From contig CAWHVF010000007.1 in the NCBI GenBank assembly GCA_963832785.1, positions 248,001 through 312,000 on the forward strand: a stretch of DNA of 64,000 nt, read 5' to 3'. Origin of the DNA: CAWBRT01 sp963832785. GTDB lineage: Bacteria; Acidobacteriota; Terriglobia; Terriglobales; Acidobacteriaceae. Positions 1 to 8,533 of this stretch are shown here, in pieces. Within the stretch, counting starts at the first letter, position 1. The number at the start of each line of letters is the position of its first letter. The notes beneath the pieces are model-generated. The model ran no database searches. It was not told the DNA's origin and saw nothing but the letters and a program-made list of their open reading frames with translations. Both the position numbers and the translations under genes were made by a program.

Positions 1-594
1 GCCCCGATAACCTTATAGCTGGTGACCACCGCGCCCAGCCAGTGCGTTAGGTTAATGATCTCCGGGCCGGCAATCCCGGGGAAAAAGTATTTGTTGCCGC
101 CGGAAAAGCCCACCACCTCATGCGGAAAAACCGGACCACAGATAACGATGTGATCGTAGTCGAGGATCAGCTTGTTGAGCGTGACCGGAAGCTCCTGCGA
201 CATCAAGCCGCCGGTCATCTGTCCGATATCAGCCGCGGGAATCGACGCCCAGCTGGACAAAATTCCGCGGGTCCTCCCAGTGGTGGTTGAAGATGTGCGA
301 ATCGCCTGCCATGCCGGCAACGACGGTGCGGCCGATTAGTTTGCTCAATTGCGCGTCGTTCATCGGCGTGTGCGTTCCCAGGGCAACCAGATAATCCAGT
401 GCCCGCACGCGCGGCCGGAGCAGCTCCTGAAAGGCAGCGAACATCTGCGGCATGGGCATGGTTCGCGTGCCGTCCGGAATCAGGACCAGAATGCGTTTGC
501 CATCCAGCCGGGCGGTGCTTAGCGCCTCGGCCACCAGCGCACGCGTCTCTTCGCCAGTCAGATATTTATCGGTAAATCCTCTTCCGATTGCCAT
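1..594 (-). pseudogene. LarA-family (DUF2088) nickel-dependent racemase-like gene, frameshifted and cut by the window edge
   Basis: The N-terminal 121 residues match the LarA/DUF2088 family, whose founder is the nickel-pincer lactate racemase; the stretch LIPDGTRTMP fits its N-terminal domain. The frame stops at 229-231, but a neighbouring frame continues the family from about 245 to the window start, including IPAADIGQMTGG and PHEVVGFSGGNKYFFPG. One extra base around 240-247 explains the break. The ATG at 592-594 has a GAGGTGG ribosome site, and the gene starts 12 bases after the SDR gene, so the two look like one operon. The substrate need not be lactate, since many DUF2088 proteins racemise or epimerise other 2-hydroxy acids. 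Whether the frameshift is real or a sequencing error cannot be told here. Confidence 0.8.
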
Positions 595-606
595 CGTCCA
601 CCTCGA

Positions 607-1476
607 CTAGACGCCGCTGAAGGCGTCAAAGCCTCCATCAATGACCACCACCGCCCCGGTTACAAACGCCGCCGCCGGAGACAGCAGCCACAGCACAGCG
701 CCCAGAAGTTCTTCCGGCTCGCCCAACCGTTTCATGGGCGTGTGTGCAATTATCGCCTTGCCGCGCGCTGTGAATTCGCCGGTCTTCGCGTCCCTCAGCA
801 GAAAACGGTTCTGGTGGGTAAGGAAGAAGCCCGGAGCTATGGCGTTGACGCGAATGCGCGGCGAGTACTCCTGCGCCATATGAACCGCCAGCCACTGGGT
901 AAAGTTGCTGATCCCCGCTTTTCCCGCCGAGTAGGCCGCCACCCGGGTGAGCGGCCGCAGGGCGGCCAATGAGGAGATGTTCAGGATCGTGCCGCCGTCC
1001 TGCTGCGCCATCATCCTGCCGAATACCTGGCAGGGAAGCACGGTTCCCAGCAGGTTCAGCTCGAAGACCCAGCGCAGCGCATCCGCCGGTATGTCGAAGA
1101 ACTTGAGGTCGGCGCTGGCGGTCGCCTGCGGCTTGTTGCCGCCGGCGGCGTTGATGAGGCAATCGATGCGGCCAAAGCGGGCGATAACTTCTGCGCTGGC
1201 CTTCTCCAGGCTCTTGACGTCCAGGACGTCGCACTCAAAAAGCGCGGCCCGCGCCGCGCGTTCGCCCAGGCGCTTAAGGACCGCCTTGCCGGGCTCGACG
1301 TTGATATCGAGAATGGCCACATTGGCGCCGCAGCCGGCCAGCGCGCAGGCAAACTCGCTGCCCAGAATTCCGCTCCCGCCGGTGATCACCGCGGTTTTCC
1401 CGCTGAAGTCGTACATGGCCACGAGTTCGTTCAGTGTCAGTATCGGTTTTTGTTCTTCGTTTAATGAAGCCGGCAT
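607..1476 (-). CDS. SDR-family oxidoreductase (possible D-mannonate/uronate type)
   Basis: This is a classical short-chain dehydrogenase/reductase. It has the NAD(P)-binding TGGSGILG near the N-terminus, NAAGG, an active-site Ser in NISSLAA, YSAGK carrying Tyr and Lys, and a C-terminal DGGFDAFSGV. I place the start at 1476 because GGGAGGAAAG lies directly before that ATG; the longer frame reaching 1503 lacks a comparable site. The predicted protein is 289 residues. The extended C-terminus and the sequence after the catalytic Lys resemble SDRs annotated as D-mannonate oxidoreductases, and a LarA-type gene follows immediately, so sugar-acid metabolism is plausible. The substrate is inference. 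Confidence 0.85.
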   Translation of the reverse strand: MPASLNEEQKPILTLNELVAMYDFSGKTAVITGGSGILGSEFACALAGCGANVAILDINVEPGKAVLKRLGERAARAALFECDVLDVKSLEKASAEVIARFGRIDCLINAAGGNKPQATASADLKFFDIPADALRWVFELNLLGTVLPCQVFGRMMAQQDGGTILNISSLAALRPLTRVAAYSAGKAGISNFTQWLAVHMAQEYSPRIRVNAIAPGFFLTHQNRFLLRDAKTGEFTARGKAIIAHTPMKRLGEPEELLGAVLWLLSPAAAFVTGAVVVIDGGFDAFSGV

Positions 1477-1557
1477 CTTTCCTCCCGGACGGCCGCCTGC
1501 CATGGCAGCGCGGTATCACATAGTTTCGCCGTTAGCCTCTTAGAATCTGTCCAAAAA

Positions 1558-1992
1558 CTAAGTAGCGCGGCGCAGCAGCAGATGAGCGAAAGCGATGTAG
1601 ATCATAGCTTCTGCCGAGGTGTGCCGCAGTTCGTAATCTTTACTGAGGCGGCGGGACCAGTTCAACCAAGCCAAGGTGCGCTCCACAATCCAGCGCTTGG
1701 GCAGAACCCGGAAGCGGTGCATCTCATTGCGCTTGACCACCTCAACCTGGTAGCCGAACATCTGCTTGGCCCAGTCAATCAATTTGCCCGCATAACCACC
1801 ATCCACCAACACCTTGCGCAGAGTATCGAAACGACAAAACAGCCGCATTAACACCGCCCGCGCCCCCACTCGGTCCTGGATGCCGGCCGAGTGTACCACT
1901 ACCGTCAGCAGATTGCCTTGCGTGTCTACCGCGATGTGCCGCTTGCGTCCCTTGATCTTTTTGCCCGCATCGTAGCCACGCTGCCCCCTTTT
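1558..1992 (-). CDS. IS5-family transposase, second frame (orfB, reached by -1 frameshift)
   Basis: This frame has no start of its own in the right place and continues orfA after the AAAAGGGGG slip site. It carries the second catalytic Asp in VLVDGGYAG and the conserved block RWIVERTLAWLNWSRRLSKDYE-like region holding the catalytic Glu, then ends close to the left inverted repeat. The ATG that begins MVHSAGIQD at 1899 is internal to the domain and not a likely genuine start. Together orfA and orfB give a DDE transposase of normal length for the family. Confidence 0.88.
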   Translation of the reverse strand, partial: KRGQRGYDAGKKIKGRKRHIAVDTQGNLLTVVVHSAGIQDRVGARAVLMRLFCRFDTLRKVLVDGGYAGKLIDWAKQMFGYQVEVVKRNEMHRFRVLPKRWIVERTLAWLNWSRRLSKDYELRHTSAEAMIYIAFAHLLLRRAT

Positions 1993-2333
1993 AACACCGT
2001 CTTCGCCGATTGCGAATCGAGGATCGCCACCGTGGGCACCGCCTGGCGTCCCCCGGACTTGCGGCCCTGCTCACGCAAGCTCTTGCTCACCCGCTCCCAC
2101 ATCCCCTCATCCCGCCACGCCCGGAACTGCTCATGCACCGACTTCCACGGCGGAAAGTCGCTGGGTAACTGCCGCCACTGACAGCCCGTCTTGACCACAT
2201 ACAGAAGGGCATCCACCACCCGGCGCAGTTCATACTTGCGCGGCCTGCCTCCGGCATGACGATTCTGGCGAGGTTGGCACAGCAAAGGCTCCAGTCTCCT
2301 CCACTGCTGCTCCGTCAAGTCGCTCGGGTACAT
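1926..2333 (-). CDS. IS5-family transposase, first frame (orfA)
   Basis: The frame encodes the N-terminal part of an IS5/IS427-type transposase: the DUF4096-like region (LTEQQWRRLEPLL, GRPRKY, GCQWRQLP) followed by the first catalytic Asp in ILDSQS. After VLKGG the family sequence leaves this frame and carries on in the -1 frame (RGYDAGKKIKGRKRH), so the last 25 or so residues here are out of frame. The switch lies at the run AAAAGGGGG (1984-1992, minus strand). Programmed -1 frameshifting is well established for this IS group, so this is probably not a broken gene. Confidence 0.9.
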   Translation of the reverse strand: MYPSDLTEQQWRRLEPLLCQPRQNRHAGGRPRKYELRRVVDALLYVVKTGCQWRQLPSDFPPWKSVHEQFRAWRDEGMWERVSKSLREQGRKSGGRQAVPTVAILDSQSAKTVLKGGSVATMRAKRSRDASGTSR

Positions 2334-2410
2334 GCCTCCAAGCTATGGCTATCGGCCTGCCTCGCATATTCCTTCTCAGGTTCCTTTACGAGTTTCTGGA
2401 CAGATTCTTA

Positions 2411-2717
2411 GACAGGTAATACCAAGCCACGGTTTTGTCAACAAACATCCCGAATGAGTAGTGGGTCAGTTTGAAGGTGCCCCAGGTTCCGCGCCGCGCT
2501 TTTTCGGCGCTAACCTGGGTGAATTGGCCCCACGTCAGCCCAACCGCAGGGGCCCAAATGCGCGGCCCTGGCGGATTTTAGTTTGACATTGTCCGGTTGC
2601 TTGATTGACTTGTCGCCCCGTCACTGAAAGAGGGAAAAGGCTGCTGCTTCCACTACAACTTCGCCGGTTGCTTTCTATGGGCCGCCGTTGCTCAAGAGCT
2701 TCCTTGGCAAGATCGAG
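2411..2717. repeat. Gene-free stretch holding a truncated copy (2457-2550) of the IS1-like/MITE terminal repeat
   Basis: No gene is visible between the IS5 element and the Nudix gene. Bases 2457-2550 begin AGTAGTGGGTCAGTTTGAAG and run on almost identically to the MITE-like element at 24613-24755, sharing GGTGCCCCAGGTTCCGC, CGGCGCTAACCTGGG and TTGGCCCCACGTCAGCCC. The matching far end is missing here, so this copy is truncated. The remainder up to 2717 shows no convincing structure. Confidence 0.75.
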
Positions 2718-3137
2718 CTACGCCATTCCTTTGCGAATGACGTCGATGGTCATCTGCCGCGTCACCAGCGTGAGGGCCTCCTCCAGGGTGGCCCAGCGCG
2801 CCTCGCTGGCGTCGCTGGCGGCGCGCAACTCGCCGCCGTTCACCGAGCAAAGATAGTCGACCAGCACGTAGTGGTACTGCGTCCTGCCCTGGGCGTCCGT
2901 AGTGATGCTGTCGAACACATCCAGCAATTGCTGGGGAGTAACCTTCAGTCCGGTCTCCTCCTCGATTTCGCGGACGATGCCGTCGCGCAGCTTCTCGCCC
3001 AGCTCGAGCATGCCTCCGGGAATTGACCACTCTCCCTGCCGGGGAGGCTGGCCGCGGCGCACCAGCACAACCCGGTTGTCCCGCACCACGATGCCGCCCA
3101 CGCCTACAAATGGCCGGTCTGGATATTCGCGATTCAA
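2718..3137 (-). CDS. Nudix hydrolase (ADP-ribose pyrophosphatase-like)
   Basis: The 139-residue protein is one Nudix domain. The signature GX5EX7REUXEEXGU is complete at residues 41-63 (GGMLELGEKL, then REIEEETGL), giving the metal-binding glutamates of a nucleoside-diphosphate-X hydrolase. The N-terminal VGVGGIVVRDNRVVLVRRG resembles the ADP-ribose/NADH-type subgroup, but the substrate cannot be fixed from sequence. The start is TTG at 3135-3137 with a weak GGGAA upstream. It lies near a secreted-protein gene on the same strand, with no obvious operon. Confidence 0.9.
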   Translation of the reverse strand: MNREYPDRPFVGVGGIVVRDNRVVLVRRGQPPRQGEWSIPGGMLELGEKLRDGIVREIEEETGLKVTPQQLLDVFDSITTDAQGRTQYHYVLVDYLCSVNGGELRAASDASEARWATLEEALTLVTRQMTIDVIRKGMA

Positions 3138-3205
3138 GATTCTGTTCCCGTGCAGCTTGTTATGTCTTCAGCTACGCCAGCGCCGATCTGTGAAAGCCGG
3201 CCTGG

Positions 3206-3703
3206 TCAATAAAAGAAGTTTCGCGGGCTGACGTCTATGATCTTCCAGCCCTTTTTCGAATGGGCGAATTCTAGGGACAAATTCGTTTCACGGCGCAGCG
3301 TAGGGCCGCCGCCTACGGGCGTGGCCTCGAGCGTGGCCTGCGCCGCGGCCGAACCGCGATCCTCCTCCACAGACGCGCTTTCCAGACGCAGGTAGACGCG
3401 GAAGGACTCATGCTGGGCGAAGAAGGACTCCACCTCGTCCTTGAACGTCAGGTATCCCTCCATGCGCTCGCCATCGAAGGCGGCCAGCAGCTTGCGCGAG
3501 TTGCGGGCCTGGAGACCCTCCTGTAGTTGGCGCAGAAGCTTCTCGGCGATCTGCGTGGCGGCGAAGCTGTCGGCGTCAGGCGCCACTTCGTTCGCCGAGT
3601 TTGGTTCCGCGCGCTTGCCAGCCGCCATCATCATCGGCGATGCAGTCACGCTCAGAAGCACCACGGCCAGTACAAACCGGATTGGGCAACAGCTCAGGCG
3701 CAT
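3206..3703 (-). CDS. Secreted protein of unknown function, possible NTF2/SnoaL-like fold
   Basis: The protein starts with a signal peptide (MRLSCCPIRFVLAVVLLSVTAS) and so should be exported. The mature part of about 135 residues has an alpha-helical stretch (ATQIAEKLLRQLQEGLQARN) followed by beta-rich sequence ending GWKIIDVSP. That pattern is seen in nuclear-transport-factor-2-like or stress-related periplasmic proteins. No catalytic motif is visible. The ATG at 3703 is preferred over one 12 bases upstream, because the upstream one lies inside the AT-rich repeat that begins at 3713. Function unknown. Confidence 0.6.
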   Translation of the reverse strand: MRLSCCPIRFVLAVVLLSVTASPMMMAAGKRAEPNSANEVAPDADSFAATQIAEKLLRQLQEGLQARNSRKLLAAFDGERMEGYLTFKDEVESFFAQHESFRVYLRLESASVEEDRGSAAAQATLEATPVGGGPTLRRETNLSLEFAHSKKGWKIIDVSPRNFFY

Positions 3704-3712
3704 GACATTTAA

Positions 3713-3827
3713 CATTTAAGATTTTTGATTACAGATTGCAAGAGTTGAAATCCTTGCATGTTGTAAGAAAAGTTTCAAGGTTTCAGAATCAGACCCTACC
3801 TTCAATCTGCAATCAAAAATCAACAAA
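3713..3827. repeat. AT-rich inverted-repeat element (GATTTTTGATT family)
   Basis: The arms are GATTTTTGATTACAGATTG (3720-3738) and CAATCTGCAATCAAAAATC (3803-3821), complementary at 18 of 19 positions around a 64-base loop. The composition is far more AT-rich than the neighbouring genes. The same arm sequence recurs near 25892-26013, 26537-26570, 31676-31718 and 57851-57937, always between genes. Confidence 0.75.
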
Positions 3828-3834
3828 TCTGAAA

Positions 3835-4503
3835 TTATTTCAGCCCTTCTCCCCAGCGCTCGGCAAAGACGACCCGCTCCATGGGGAAGCGCTTTCCGTA
3901 AGGCTTTTTCGGGCCCTTGCGGCGGCCGATGGCCAGCAAGGCAATCACGCGCACCCGCTCCGGGATGCCCAGCGTTTGCTTGACCGCCTTCTCCGAGAAG
4001 CCTTCCATGGGGGCCGTCTCGTAGCCGAGGACCTCGGCCATCCACATCATGGTGGTCAGCGCGATCATGGTGTGGCGATTGGCCCACAGGCCGAAGTCGG
4101 GAGCGACGCCGCCGCCATCGCCGGGCTGGCTCCCCAGGAAATTACCGACATTTTTGCGGATCAGCGCCCGGGTCTCGTCGTTGATGTATTCGGCCAGCTT
4201 CAGCATCTCTTCCAGGTCGCCGTTTTTCCAGCCCTGAGGATCGCCGCAGGCCACAATCACTACCGGCGCCTCCTCGACTTTCGGCTGGTTCATGGCTGCC
4301 GCCCGCAGCCGCTTGCGCTGCTCCGGATCGCGCACCACCACGAACCTCCAGGGCTGCAGATTGTATCCGCTGGGGGCTTCCAGGCCGGCCTGCAGAATCT
4401 GCTTAAGATGTTCCTCCGGAACCGGCGTGCCATCGAAGCTCTGAGTGGCGCGCCGCTCGGCAATCGCCTGGCTGAACGGTTTTTCTGAGGTAGCAGTTGC
4501 CAT
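3835..4503 (-). CDS. Nitroreductase-family FMN oxidoreductase
   Basis: The 222-residue protein fits the nitroreductase fold. The N-terminal AIAERRATQSFDGTPVP and the following APSGYNLQPWRFVVVRD contain the Arg and Ser/Asn residues that hold FMN phosphate, and LLAIGRRKGPKKPYGKRFP closes the domain. These enzymes use NAD(P)H and FMN to reduce nitro groups, quinones or related compounds, usually as homodimers in the cytoplasm; the substrate here is unknown. A shorter family member lies at 59391-59882. It stands alone, bounded downstream by an AT-rich palindrome. Confidence 0.88.
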   Translation of the reverse strand: MATATSEKPFSQAIAERRATQSFDGTPVPEEHLKQILQAGLEAPSGYNLQPWRFVVVRDPEQRKRLRAAAMNQPKVEEAPVVIVACGDPQGWKNGDLEEMLKLAEYINDETRALIRKNVGNFLGSQPGDGGGVAPDFGLWANRHTMIALTTMMWMAEVLGYETAPMEGFSEKAVKQTLGIPERVRVIALLAIGRRKGPKKPYGKRFPMERVVFAERWGEGLK

Positions 4504-4674
4504 CGTGCACTTTTTCCTTTCTACCTGATCTGATTACGCCTAGCCGCCCCAGGGTTCCGCGAAAATCGGGCCGTCCCGGCAGGCGCGGTGCTTGCGCCTC
4601 GCCGGTGGCCGAAGTATACGCCGCGGGCGGCAGAAACGCAGTTGCTCAGGCGCTTGAGTTACCATCTAATCACC

Positions 4675-6687
4675 ATGGCTCTAGAAGAATACGACCGCAA
4701 GCGCCGCTTCCAGCAGACGCCGGAGCCGCCGCCCAAGCTGGCGCGCACGGCGCAGCATCGCTTCGTCGTGCAAAAACATCAGGCTACCCATCTGCACTAC
4801 GACTTCCGGCTGGAAATGGAAGGCGTGCTCAAGTCGTGGGCTGTTCCCAAGGGCCCCTCGCTCGATCCCGCCGACAAGCGGCTGGCCATGCAGGTGGAGG
4901 ACCATCCGGTTTCATACCTCGACTTCGAGGGCGTCATTCCGCCGGGCAACTACGGCGCCGGAACGGTGATGGTATGGGACATCGGAACCTGGGAGCCGGT
5001 CGTCGATGTCACGCCGTCCCGGGCCGCAACCGAACTGGAAGCGCTCGCCGCCGGGATGCTCGCCAAGGGCGATTTGAAGTTTCGCCTGCGCGGGCAGAAA
5101 CTGAATGGCAGCTTTGTGCTTGCCAAGATGCGTTCCCGACGGCCGGGCAGCAAGGGTACCGAGTGGCTGCTGATAAAGCATCGGGACGAGTTCGTCGCGT
5201 CCGGCTTCGACATCAGCCGGCTTGACCGCTCGGCGCTGAGCGGACGCACGCTGGAGGAGATTGCCAACGACGAAGGCAGCGCCGAGTGGCAGAGCGATCG
5301 TGCGGCTGCGGTACGCGGCAAGCAGGAGTGGCTGGCCGACGCCATCGCCGCCCAGGACAAGCGCCGGCGCACACAACGCGCCAGTGCTTCCAGGAGCGCC
5401 GTTGCCGCCACCAGCAAGACCAGCTCTGTAACCAAGCGGAGCGCATCGCAGGCAAAGCCGGCCACGAAATCCCGTTCGCGCAGCAGTTCCAGCCAGCCAC
5501 GGCGGTCGCGCGAACGGCGCTCCTCATCGGCCCAGGATGACGGCGGCGATGGGGCCAGGGTAGCCGCGCGCTCCAGCAGGAGTTCCGGCGCGAGGGCCTC
5601 CGAAGTCGCTTCACTGCCGGGGGCCGAGCGGCGGCCCATGCCGGAGTTTATTTCACCCATGCTCGCCACCCCGGTGGATGCTCCATTCGACAGTCGCGAG
5701 TGGCTGTTCGAGGTCAAGTGGGATGGCTATCGTGCCCTGGCCTTTATTGAAAATGGCCGCTTCCGCCTGGTCTCGCGCAACGGTAACGACTTGGCGGGCT
5801 CGTTTCCTGAGCTGGCCGGTTTCCAGCAGCGGCTGCGGGCCTCCACGGCCATTGTCGATGGCGAGGTTGTGGCCCTGGATGAGCAAGGACGCTCCAGCTT
5901 CAGCCTCATGCAGCAGCGCACCGGAATCCCAGCGAATGCGGCGGCATCCGCTGCGGATGCTGGTTCCACAGGCAGCCGCCGCAGGCAAATCCGCCGCGAT
6001 ATCCCAATCGCTTATTACGCCTTCGACTTGCTTTACCTGGATGGCTACAGCCTGCTCAAGGTGGCGCTGGAGGATCGCAAGCGCCTGCTGCGCGAGCGGT
6101 TGGCTGAAGATCGCCTCGTACGCTACTCGGAGCACTTTGACAACGGCCTGGAGCTGTACCGCGCGGCCGCCGAGCGGCAGTTGGAAGGCATTGTTGCCAA
6201 GCGGCGGCGCTCCTGTTACCTGACGAAACGTTCGCGCGAGTGGCTGAAGATGAAGGTGACGCGCGTCGAGGAGTGCGTCATTGGCGGCTATACCGATCCG
6301 CGCGGCTCGCGGCCTTACTTTGGCTCCATTGTGCTGGGGCTCTACGATGATAAAGGCCGGCTGGTCCACGTCGGCCAGGCCGGCAGCGGCTTTAACGCGC
6401 AAACGCAGCGCGAGCTCTGGGAGCTGCTGCGGGCCCGCCAGAGCTCGAAAAGCCCCTTCAGCAACCGGGTGGAAGCCAATCGCCCGGTGCACTTCGTGCG
6501 TCCGAGGCTGGTGGCGCAGATCAAATTCACGGAGTGGACCCACCAAGGCCAGAGCGGCGCCGTCAAGATGCGGGCGCCGGTTTTCCTGGGCCTGCGGGCG
6601 GACAAGCGGCCGGAAGAGTGCACCTTCGAGCATCCGCGCAGCGCCCGCCATGAAGCAAAGTTGGCCGAGGGCGGCGAAGCGGCGTAA
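4675..6687 (+). CDS. ligD: ATP-dependent DNA ligase LigD, phosphoesterase plus ligase domains, no polymerase domain
   Basis: The N-terminal domain is the LigD 3'-phosphoesterase: QATHLHYDFRLE at residues 37-47 holds the metal-binding histidine and Asp, and GVIPPGNYGAGTVMVWD follows. A low-complexity Ser/Arg/Ala linker covers about residues 235-335. The ligase domain then begins, with the nucleotidyl-accepting Lys348 in KWDGYR, DGEVVALD, a ligase motif around EGIVAKRR, and the OB domain. LigD seals ends in Ku-dependent non-homologous end joining. The third LigD module, the primase-polymerase, is absent, and no Ku gene lies in the window. I chose the ATG at 4675 because MALEEYDRKRRFQQTPEP is the usual family N-terminus; there is no strong ribosome site. 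Length is 670 residues. Confidence 0.93.
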   Translation: MALEEYDRKRRFQQTPEPPPKLARTAQHRFVVQKHQATHLHYDFRLEMEGVLKSWAVPKGPSLDPADKRLAMQVEDHPVSYLDFEGVIPPGNYGAGTVMVWDIGTWEPVVDVTPSRAATELEALAAGMLAKGDLKFRLRGQKLNGSFVLAKMRSRRPGSKGTEWLLIKHRDEFVASGFDISRLDRSALSGRTLEEIANDEGSAEWQSDRAAAVRGKQEWLADAIAAQDKRRRTQRASASRSAVAATSKTSSVTKRSASQAKPATKSRSRSSSSQPRRSRERRSSSAQDDGGDGARVAARSSRSSGARASEVASLPGAERRPMPEFISPMLATPVDAPFDSREWLFEVKWDGYRALAFIENGRFRLVSRNGNDLAGSFPELAGFQQRLRASTAIVDGEVVALDEQGRSSFSLMQQRTGIPANAAASAADAGSTGSRRRQIRRDIPIAYYAFDLLYLDGYSLLKVALEDRKRLLRERLAEDRLVRYSEHFDNGLELYRAAAERQLEGIVAKRRRSCYLTKRSREWLKMKVTRVEECVIGGYTDPRGSRPYFGSIVLGLYDDKGRLVHVGQAGSGFNAQTQRELWELLRARQSSKSPFSNRVEANRPVHFVRPRLVAQIKFTEWTHQGQSGAVKMRAPVFLGLRADKRPEECTFEHPRSARHEAKLAEGGEAA

Positions 6688-6730
6688 CCGCAGTTTCTCT
6701 CTACACCGTGTTCCTCTATGTCCTCTGTGG

Positions 6731-7135
6731 TTAAGTCTTGGCCGGTTCGGAGACCAGCTCCAGCAGCACTCCTCCGGTGCTGGCCGGATGCACGAAAACA
6801 TAGGCGTGGCCGCCGGCTCCGATCTTGATCTCCTCGGAGATAAAGCGCGCGCCCGCCTGTTTCATCTTCTCCACCATCGCCGGCAGGTTATCGACGTGCA
6901 GGGCAACGTGGTGCAATCCCTCGCCGCGTTTGGCCAGGAACTTGGCAATCGGCGAGTCTTCCGCGGTCGGCTCCAGCAGCTCGATTCGGCTGGTCCCTAC
7001 CGGGAGCATGGCCAGCCGGACCTTCTCCCCAACCGAAACCTCTTCCGAATGAACCTCCAGGCCGAGCCCCTGGTAAAACTTCTTCGCCGCTTGCAGCGAA
7101 TTCACCGCAATTCCCAAATGATCGATAGTGAACAT
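6731..7135 (-). CDS. mce: Methylmalonyl-CoA epimerase
   Basis: The 134-residue protein is a vicinal-oxygen-chelate (glyoxalase-like) domain of normal epimerase length. IDHLGIAV gives the first metal His, EGLHHVALHV a second, and GVLLELV the C-terminal Glu. The enzyme interconverts (R)- and (S)-methylmalonyl-CoA in propionyl-CoA metabolism. It starts 9 bases after the end of the MFS gene on the same strand, so it is likely the last gene of the epimerase, transporter and cupin cluster. The mutase genes are not in this window. Confidence 0.93.
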   Translation of the reverse strand: MFTIDHLGIAVNSLQAAKKFYQGLGLEVHSEEVSVGEKVRLAMLPVGTSRIELLEPTAEDSPIAKFLAKRGEGLHHVALHVDNLPAMVEKMKQAGARFISEEIKIGAGGHAYVFVHPASTGGVLLELVSEPAKT

Positions 7136-7144
7136 AGTCCGCTG

Positions 7145-8470
7145 TTATTTTCCTCTCTGCAGAACTGTCCGTTCCGGGTTGATGCAAAAGATCCACAACA
7201 GGGCGGCGCCTATGGCCACGGCCGAGGTGAGATAAAACGGCATTACCCAATGGCCTCCCTGCACCAGCATCCCGAAGACGATTGCCGACAGCGACCCCGC
7301 CAGTTGGGCAATCATGTTCATGATGGCCGATACCGAGCCGGCGTAACCTCCCGAGATGTCCATGGAGACGGCCCAGGTTGGCCCCGAACACAGCGAGATG
7401 AAGAAGTTGCAGAGAATCAGGCAAACCACCACCGAGACGGAGCCGGTCAGGGTACCCGCCGGTATGGCAAACGTGGCCGAGCCGATCATGGCCGCTATGC
7501 AGACGCCGCGGCGCGACCACTTCAGGTTCTTGGTCCGGCGGTACAACTGGTCGGTCAGGATGCCGCCCACAACCACCCCGATCGAGCCCGCAAGCAGCGG
7601 CAGCGGCGCCAGGAAGCCCATGGTCTTCAGGTTCATGTGGCGGAATTCCAGCAGGTACGTCGGCATCCAGTACCAGAAGAAGTAGGCGGTGTAGGTATAG
7701 GCGCTCCAGGCGAAGCCCAGTATGTAAGTAGTGGGACAGGTCAGAATCAGCTTCCAGGGGATGTCTTTCTTCTTGGCCCCGGCCGTGGCCGGCAGGTTTT
7801 CCCGGATGTAGGCAGCCTCGGCGGCGTTGACGCGCTTGTGCTCCTCGGGGCGCTCGCGATACATCATCCACCAGCCCACCGCCCAAATCATGCCCGCCAC
7901 GCCGAAGATGTGGAAGATGGCGCGCCAGCCAAAGGCGTTCATGATGGCCACGCCGGCCAGCGGCACAACCGAGGTGGCGAACTGGCCACAACTATGGGTA
8001 ACCCCGTTCACCACTCCGCGCTCCGACTTGGGATACCAGAACTGCATAGCCTGTGTCCCGGCGGGCCAGGAGGCAGCCTCGCCCAAGCCGAAGATGAACC
8101 GTATGACAACTAGCGAGATAAAGCCCCAGGCATGGGCGGTCGCCATGGTCATCAGCGACCAGAACAAAACCACGATGGTCAGGATCTTGCGCGGGCCCAG
8201 CTTGTCGGTAATCCAGCCGCCCGGCAACTGTCCCAGCGCGTAAGCCCAGGCGAAGGCGCTGAAGACGAAGCCCATCTGAGTTTTGCTGAGTCCGAACTCC
8301 TTGCTCATGCGCGGGGCGGCGATCGAGATGTTGGTGCGATCCATGAACGTGATCAGCGCCATCATGGCGATCATGAACAGAATCCACCAACGATAGCTGC
8401 TCCGGTTCTGGACTTCCCCGCCACCGGCAACAGCGGCGCCCATAGTGCCACTCACGCTTGCATCAGCCAT
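7145..8470 (-). CDS. MFS transporter, anion:cation symporter (ACS) type
   Basis: This 441-residue protein has about 12 membrane segments. FMDRTNISIAAPRMSKEFGLS in the first helix and loop, and the following GQLPGGWITDKLGPR, are typical of the anion:cation symporter family, which takes up hexuronates, glucarate, phthalate or similar carboxylates. An AAGGAG-like site precedes the ATG at 8470. It lies between a cupin gene and the epimerase gene, all on the minus strand, so an organic-acid substrate is likely. The exact substrate cannot be read from sequence. Confidence 0.9.
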   Translation of the reverse strand: MADASVSGTMGAAVAGGGEVQNRSSYRWWILFMIAMMALITFMDRTNISIAAPRMSKEFGLSKTQMGFVFSAFAWAYALGQLPGGWITDKLGPRKILTIVVLFWSLMTMATAHAWGFISLVVIRFIFGLGEAASWPAGTQAMQFWYPKSERGVVNGVTHSCGQFATSVVPLAGVAIMNAFGWRAIFHIFGVAGMIWAVGWWMMYRERPEEHKRVNAAEAAYIRENLPATAGAKKKDIPWKLILTCPTTYILGFAWSAYTYTAYFFWYWMPTYLLEFRHMNLKTMGFLAPLPLLAGSIGVVVGGILTDQLYRRTKNLKWSRRGVCIAAMIGSATFAIPAGTLTGSVSVVVCLILCNFFISLCSGPTWAVSMDISGGYAGSVSAIMNMIAQLAGSLSAIVFGMLVQGGHWVMPFYLTSAVAIGAALLWIFCINPERTVLQRGK

Positions 8471-8533
8471 GACTTCGCTCCTTGGTCAAAAACCACAGAG
8501 CCGGAGACGCTCATGCGCATCCGGCCACAAATA

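Larger units (their letters stand above)
1543..2407 (-). mobile_element. Complete IS5-family (IS427-type) insertion sequence
   Basis: This 865-bp element has imperfect terminal inverted repeats: GAATCTGTCCAAAAACT at 1543-1559 and the complement of GAATCTGTCCAGAAACT at 2391-2407, with one mismatch in 17. It is flanked by the direct repeat TTA (1540-1542 and 2408-2410), matching the short TNA target duplication of this group. Inside are two overlapping transposase frames that would be joined by a -1 frameshift. It sits just downstream of neither flanking gene but between the SDR gene start and a truncated MITE-like repeat. With both ends, the duplication and intact frames, it looks recent and possibly active. 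Confidence 0.93.

Noticed and set aside
6281..8113. 610-residue plus-strand frame running from ligD across the epimerase and transporter genes
   Set aside because: It crosses the ends of two well-supported genes on both strands and has shadow-type composition.
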